Under the pieces are notes generated by a model that saw nothing but the letters and a program-made list of their open reading frames with translations, was not told the origin of the DNA and searched no databases. From contig NZ_JARUBL010000001.1 in assembly GCF_029626155.1 (NCBI RefSeq), positions 4,258,501 through 4,322,500 on the forward strand: a stretch of DNA of 64,000 nt, read 5' to 3'. The position numbers and the translations under genes are program-made. Source of the stretch: Solwaraspora sp. WMMD1047 (GTDB taxonomy: Bacteria > Actinomycetota > Actinomycetes > Mycobacteriales > Micromonosporaceae). Shown piece by piece: positions 60,049 through 64,000 of this stretch (the stretch's first letter is position 1; every line of letters begins with the position of its first letter).

Positions 60049-62745
60049 GTGACGGCTGTGATTGTCGGACGTTCCGCGGAACAGTCGCGGATCAGACGCC
60101 TGGTCGCCGACGCGAAGGCCGGCCGCGGCGGATCGTTGGTGCTGCGCGGGGAGGCCGGCATCGGCAAGACCGCGCTGTTGGACTATGCGCAGAGTGCGGC
60201 CGGCGGGATGCGGGTGCTGCGGGTGGTGGGCATCCAATCCGAGGCCGACGTGGCGTACGCCGCTCTCCAGCTGATGTTCGTGCGCGACCAGGACCGGCTG
60301 GCTGCGCTGCCCGCCGCCCAGGCGGCAGCGCTGCGGGCCGCGTTCGGGGCCGGCGGTGGCCCGGTCGACCGGGGGCTGCCGGGGGCGGCGACGCTGTCGC
60401 TGCTTGCCGAGATCGCCGGTGACCGGCCGCTGCTGTGCCTGCTCGACGACGCCCAATGGTTCGACGGGTCGTCGATCGCCGCGCTGCTCTTCGCCGTACG
60501 CCGGTTGCCCGCCGACCCGGTAGCGGTCATCTTCGCCGCCCGCGACGGGGAGCCCGGGTTCCCCGCCGCCGGGATGGAGAGCGTGGCGCTGCCGCGGCTG
60601 GGGGTCGCCGACGCCGCCCGGGTCATCGCGGCCGCGGCGACGCTGCCGGGCGGGGTCACCGACCGGATCGTCGCCGAGTCCGGGGGCAACCCGCTCGCCA
60701 TCGTCGAGTTGGCGGCCCACGCGGCCGAGGCGACCACGGTCCCGGCGCCGATCGCCCCGCTGTCGGCCGCGGGACGGTTGGAGGAGCACTTCCGCCGGCA
60801 GGTGCGGGGGCTGGCGGAGGCGACCCGGACCGTCCTGCTGCTCGCCGCGGCCGACCACGGCTCCGCCCTGCCCACCCTCGTCACCGCCGCCGCAGAACTC
60901 GGCTGCGGCGCCGTCGACTTCGAGCCGGCCGAGCGGGGCCGGCTCGTCCAGGTGACCGCCGACGCGGTGACCTTCCGCCATCCGCTGATCCGGTCGGCCG
61001 TCTATCAGGAGGCGCCGTTCGCACATCGGGCCGCCGCGCACCGGGCACTGGCCCGGGCGCTCACCGATCCGCGCGACGCCGACCGGCGGGCCTGGCACGT
61101 CGCGGCCGCCGCCGGCGGACCGGACGACGCGGCGGCGGATGGTCTGGAGCAGGTCGCCCGGCGGGCGACGGGCCGGGGCGCGGCGGCGGCCGCAGCGCTC
61201 GCGTTGAACCGGGCGGCCCAGCTGACCGCCGCACCGGCGATCCGGGGTGGGCGGCTGGTGGCCGCCGCTCGGGCGGCGTACGACGCGGGGCAGCTTGACC
61301 GGGCCGCCGAGCTCGCGACGCAGGGAGCGGAGCTGGCCGGCACGCCGGCTGAGGTGGCGGAGGCCGGCTGGGTCCGTGCCCAGGTGGCGTACGAGCGCAC
61401 GTCGCCGGCCGAGGCGACCCGGATCGCGCTGGCGGCGGCCGCCCCGGTGCTCGCGGTCGAGCCGGAGCTGGCCGTCTCGATCCTCACCGAGGCCACCTGG
61501 TGCGCCCGGGACACCGCGGACCCCATCCTGTTGCGCCACTGCACCCAGCTGCTTCGATCGATTCCCGCCGGTCCCACCCTCCTGATCGACGGCCTGGTGG
61601 GCTTCGCCGAGCTGTTGTGCGGCGACATCGCGACCGCGGTCGAGCCGATGCGCAAGGCGTTCCTCGCCGTCCGGGACACCGACGGTGGAGTCAGCCTGGA
61701 GCGGTTGAACGCCGCGTTTCTCGGGTTGCTGATCGGCGAGGACGAGGCGGCCGTGGCGATGCTCGACGAGCACGTCGCACAGCTGCGCGGCCGAGGGGCG
61801 CTGGGCTGGCTGCCCTACGCCCAGGAGCCGCTGGTGCTGGCGCAGCTGGCGGCCGGGCGGATCCGGGACGCGGACGGCAATGCCGCCGAGGCGATGGCGC
61901 TGGCCGAGGAGTTGGGTCAGGATCTGGAATTCGTCGTGCTGGCGGCCGCGGCGGCCTGGCTCGCCGCCGTCGGTGGGGACGGCGAGCGCGCCCAGCGGCT
62001 GGCGACGCGGGTGTTCGCCGACCGGCGGCAGCACGGGATGGCAGCCGCGCAGGCCAACTGGGCACTCGGGCTGGTCGACCTGGCGGGTGGCGACCCACGG
62101 CGCGCTCTCGACCGGTTCGAGGTCGCCTGCGCCGGTCCAGCCGGCCGTGACCTCATGGTGCGGGCGGTTCCCGACCACGTCGAGGCGGCGGTACGGGCCG
62201 GCGACGCCAGCCGGGCCGGGCGGTTCCTGGCCGGGCTCGCCGACTGGGCGGCGTACACCCGCAGCCCGGCGGCGCTCGCCCTGCTGCGGCGCTGCCGTGG
62301 CCTGCTCGACGGCGGCGGGCCGGCCGAGCGGTGGTTCGAGGAGTCTCTGGCGGGAGAGGACTGCGGTCCGTACGACCAGGCGCGGACCCGGCTGCTGTTC
62401 GGTGAGTGGCTCCGCCGGCACCGCCGCCCGACCAGGGCCAGGGAACAGCTCCTGGCGGCGTACGAGACGTTTGTCCGGATCGGTGCTGGTGGCTGGCTGC
62501 CCCGGGTCCGGGCCGAGCTGACGGCGCTCGGCGAGACCGCGCCGGGTGCGGCCGCCACCGCCGGCGCCGGTGGACTCACCCCCCAGGAACTGCAGGTGGT
62601 ACGCCGCGCGGCGGTGGGGATGAGCAACCGGGAGATCGCCGCCGAGCTCTTCCTCAGCCCGCGTACGGTCGGCCATCACCTCTACCGGGCGTACCCGAAA
62701 TTGGGCGTCCGCCGACGCGCCGAGCTGGGAAAGCTCGAGCTGTGA
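60049..62745 (+). CDS. LAL-type LuxR-family regulator with ATPase domain
   Basis: An 898-residue large ATP-binding LuxR protein. N-terminal ATPase: VIVGRSAEQSRIRRLV, Walker A LVLRGEAGIGKTALLDYA, Walker B PLLCLLDDAQWFD. Then a long helical region of TPR type, and at the C-terminus the LuxR helix-turn-helix GGLTPQELQVVRRAAVGMSNREIAAELFLSPRTVGHHLYRAYPKLGVRRRAEL. The start is GTG 60049 or GTG 60058; neither has a strong Shine-Dalgarno sequence. LAL proteins activate antibiotic or sugar-use operons on binding a ligand. No obvious target operon lies downstream, so it probably controls the divergent ECF sigma gene or a distant locus. Confidence 0.9.
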   Translation: MTAVIVGRSAEQSRIRRLVADAKAGRGGSLVLRGEAGIGKTALLDYAQSAAGGMRVLRVVGIQSEADVAYAALQLMFVRDQDRLAALPAAQAAALRAAFGAGGGPVDRGLPGAATLSLLAEIAGDRPLLCLLDDAQWFDGSSIAALLFAVRRLPADPVAVIFAARDGEPGFPAAGMESVALPRLGVADAARVIAAAATLPGGVTDRIVAESGGNPLAIVELAAHAAEATTVPAPIAPLSAAGRLEEHFRRQVRGLAEATRTVLLLAAADHGSALPTLVTAAAELGCGAVDFEPAERGRLVQVTADAVTFRHPLIRSAVYQEAPFAHRAAAHRALARALTDPRDADRRAWHVAAAAGGPDDAAADGLEQVARRATGRGAAAAAALALNRAAQLTAAPAIRGGRLVAAARAAYDAGQLDRAAELATQGAELAGTPAEVAEAGWVRAQVAYERTSPAEATRIALAAAAPVLAVEPELAVSILTEATWCARDTADPILLRHCTQLLRSIPAGPTLLIDGLVGFAELLCGDIATAVEPMRKAFLAVRDTDGGVSLERLNAAFLGLLIGEDEAAVAMLDEHVAQLRGRGALGWLPYAQEPLVLAQLAAGRIRDADGNAAEAMALAEELGQDLEFVVLAAAAAWLAAVGGDGERAQRLATRVFADRRQHGMAAAQANWALGLVDLAGGDPRRALDRFEVACAGPAGRDLMVRAVPDHVEAAVRAGDASRAGRFLAGLADWAAYTRSPAALALLRRCRGLLDGGGPAERWFEESLAGEDCGPYDQARTRLLFGEWLRRHRRPTRAREQLLAAYETFVRIGAGGWLPRVRAELTALGETAPGAAATAGAGGLTPQELQVVRRAAVGMSNREIAAELFLSPRTVGHHLYRAYPKLGVRRRAELGKLEL

Positions 62746-62873
62746 CCGGCACCCGGGACCGCGGTCGAGCGACAGTCGTTTGACCGATGCGGACGCGGCG
62801 GACCGGCACCTAGCCTCGCCGGAGCGGGAGGGCCACCCACCCCGAAATGTGACGATCACTTGGAGGCACAGCG

Positions 62874-63656
62874 ATGGATACGGCCGCGTATCTCAAGGCA
62901 GTCGTGGAACAGACGAACACGTTCGCCGACTGGGTGGCAGACCGGAACCCGGCGACCCCGGTACCCACCTGTCCGAAATGGACATTGGCCGAGCTGGTCG
63001 ACCACGTCGGGGCGACCCAGCGGATGGTGCAGATGCTGGTATGCGAGCGGATGACCGAGCCGAGCGGAGCATTCGCCGGCTACGCTCCGGGTCCGACCGA
63101 TTCGGCTCAGTGGCGTGCCTGGTTGACCGACGGCGCGGCCGAGGCGAAGCGGGCGTTCGAGGGGGTCGCCGATGACACGCCGGTGTGGGACCCGTCCGGC
63201 GCCGAAGCGGGCGTGCCGTTCTGGTCCCGTCGGCTGTTCGGCGAGATCTGCGTACACCGGGCCGACGCGGCGGCGGCACTGGACCTGCCGTACGAGCTGG
63301 CGCCGGAGCACGCCGCCGCGGCGGTCGAGGACTGGCTGGACACGATGACCTCCCAGGGCTACTGGGAGAACCGGCCGGACTTCGCCGAGGCGATGCGCGG
63401 CGACGGCCAGACCCTGCACTTCCACGCGACCGACGCGCCCGGTGAGTGGCTGGCCCGCCGGGAACCGGACCGGGTCGTCCTGGCCCACACGCACACCAAG
63501 GCGGACGTCGCGGTCCGCGGCCCCGCCACCGAGCTGCTGCTCGTCCTCAGCCGGCGTCGCCCGCTGGCGGCCGCCTCCGGGCTGCAGGTGCACGGTGACG
63601 GGGCGTTGCTCGACCGGTGGATCGAACACATGGACTGGGTCGCCGACGGCGGCTGA
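62874..63656 (+). CDS. Mycothiol-dependent maleylpyruvate isomerase-family protein
   Basis: A 260-residue DinB-fold protein of the TIGR03083 family. The zinc site is visible: His44 in LVDHVGATQRM, and Glu124 and His128 in FGEICVHRADAAAAL. The C-terminal part is the SCP2/MDMPI-like domain ([42 protein letters not shown]). The founding members isomerise maleylpyruvate using mycothiol; most relatives have unknown substrates. ATG 62874 is preceded by GGAGG. Mycothiol is restricted to Actinobacteria, in line with the host. Confidence 0.88.
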   Translation: MDTAAYLKAVVEQTNTFADWVADRNPATPVPTCPKWTLAELVDHVGATQRMVQMLVCERMTEPSGAFAGYAPGPTDSAQWRAWLTDGAAEAKRAFEGVADDTPVWDPSGAEAGVPFWSRRLFGEICVHRADAAAALDLPYELAPEHAAAAVEDWLDTMTSQGYWENRPDFAEAMRGDGQTLHFHATDAPGEWLARREPDRVVLAHTHTKADVAVRGPATELLLVLSRRRPLAAASGLQVHGDGALLDRWIEHMDWVADGG

Positions 63657-63786
63657 GTCGGCCGTCCCACCTCGTCGCGGTTGTCGCGGGCTACGGGCGT
63701 TTGGCGGCTTCGATCCCGGGAACTGCGCCCGAGCGGGCGCGGGCCAGCGGGTCCGGGGCCGACCGAGCGGGACGGGAGTCGGTGGG

Positions 63787-64000
63787 ATGCGGATCGGGTA
63801 CAAGCTGATGGCGGAGGCGTTCGGGCCGGAGGAGATCATCCGGCAGGCGGTGCGGGCCGAGCAGGTCGGGTTCGACTTCGTGGAGATCAGCGACCACTAC
63901 CACCCGTGGCTGGACGTCCAGGGGCACTCCCCGTTCGCCTGGAGCGTGCTCGGCGCGATCGCCGCGAAGACCACGACCATCGGGCTCGCCACCGGCGTCA
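63787..64000 (+). CDS. LLM-class F420-dependent oxidoreductase, N-terminal part
   Basis: The gene starts at ATG 63787 and runs off the window. The fragment MRIGYKLMAEAFGPEEIIRQAVRAEQVGFDFVEISDHYHPW, then GHSPFAWSVLGAIAAKTTTIGLATGV, matches the start of luciferase-like TIM-barrel enzymes of the Fgd/TIGR03557 group, which use coenzyme F420. The SDHYHPW segment carries the conserved active-site histidine region. The exact substrate cannot be read from 71 residues. Confidence 0.88.
   Translation, partial: MRIGYKLMAEAFGPEEIIRQAVRAEQVGFDFVEISDHYHPWLDVQGHSPFAWSVLGAIAAKTTTIGLATGV

Noticed and set aside
59947-62859. A 970-codon minus-strand frame opposite the LAL regulator.
   Set aside because: Shadow of the plus-strand gene, which has Walker motifs and a LuxR helix-turn-helix; the antisense product has no domain features.

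Overview
The window is high-GC actinomycete DNA, most likely from a Micromonosporaceae-type organism (Micromonospora or a relative). Third codon positions are strongly G/C, GTG starts and GTGA/ATGA overlaps are common, and the content is typical of that group: GlgM/GlgE/GlgB glucan metabolism, a mycothiol-dependent isomerase-family protein, a probable F420-dependent oxidoreductase, DUF397/XRE remnants, large SARP and LAL regulators and many secreted hydrolases. I see no rRNA, tRNA or CRISPR array.

Region 1 (1-14.2 kb) begins with the 3' end of a GlgM-like maltose-1-phosphate synthase and continues into a mosaic of short accessory genes of mixed base composition. It holds broken DUF1330 and short-chain dehydrogenase genes, a TetR regulator, a MetE-like methyltransferase, a VapBC pair and a coupled GNAT-like membrane protein plus Fe(II)/2-oxoglutarate oxygenase. 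An intact IS1634-like insertion sequence is flanked by a perfect ~330-bp direct repeat. Three dispersed copies of a 28-bp element lie between these modules.

Region 2 (14.2-34.2 kb) is mostly intact chromosomal sequence: glgE and glgB (translationally overlapping), a PP2C phosphatase, a putative ChaN/TIKI-like protein with a partner, VOC and GNAT enzymes, and a degenerate NTPase fused through one membrane helix to an extracellular ligand-binding domain. It continues with an App1 phosphatase, an ArnT/PMT-like glycosyltransferase, a phage-lysin-like amidase, FAH and NUDIX enzymes, a DUF305 lipoprotein and a chitin-active LPMO.

Region 3 (34.3-51 kb) holds an RNA methyltransferase, an MFS/LacI divergent pair with a LacI-type operator, and two very large SARP-type regulators next to genes for secreted proteins. 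The promoters of those secreted-protein genes carry heptamers repeated every 11 bp, the classical layout of SARP binding sites. One array uses CGGTTGT (secreted protease and RTX-like protein, beside the SARP/NB-ARC gene). The other uses CCGTGA (a divergent secreted-protein pair, beside the SARP/LAL gene). I infer two local SARP regulons controlling secreted proteins.

Region 4 (51-54.4 kb) is a decaying cassette: a histidine phosphatase, frameshifted DUF397 and XRE genes, and two small coupled genes. It is bounded on the right by a mutated second copy of the 3' end of the upstream amine oxidase gene.

Region 5 (54.4-64 kb) has a third SARP/NB-ARC regulator, a secreted protein, a SAM methyltransferase, an ECF sigma factor divergent from a LuxR-family ATPase regulator, a mycothiol-dependent isomerase-family protein and the start of a probable F420-dependent oxidoreductase.

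At least five accessory genes carry single-base frameshifts, some in G/C runs. Whether these are real decay or sequencing errors cannot be decided from the sequence alone.
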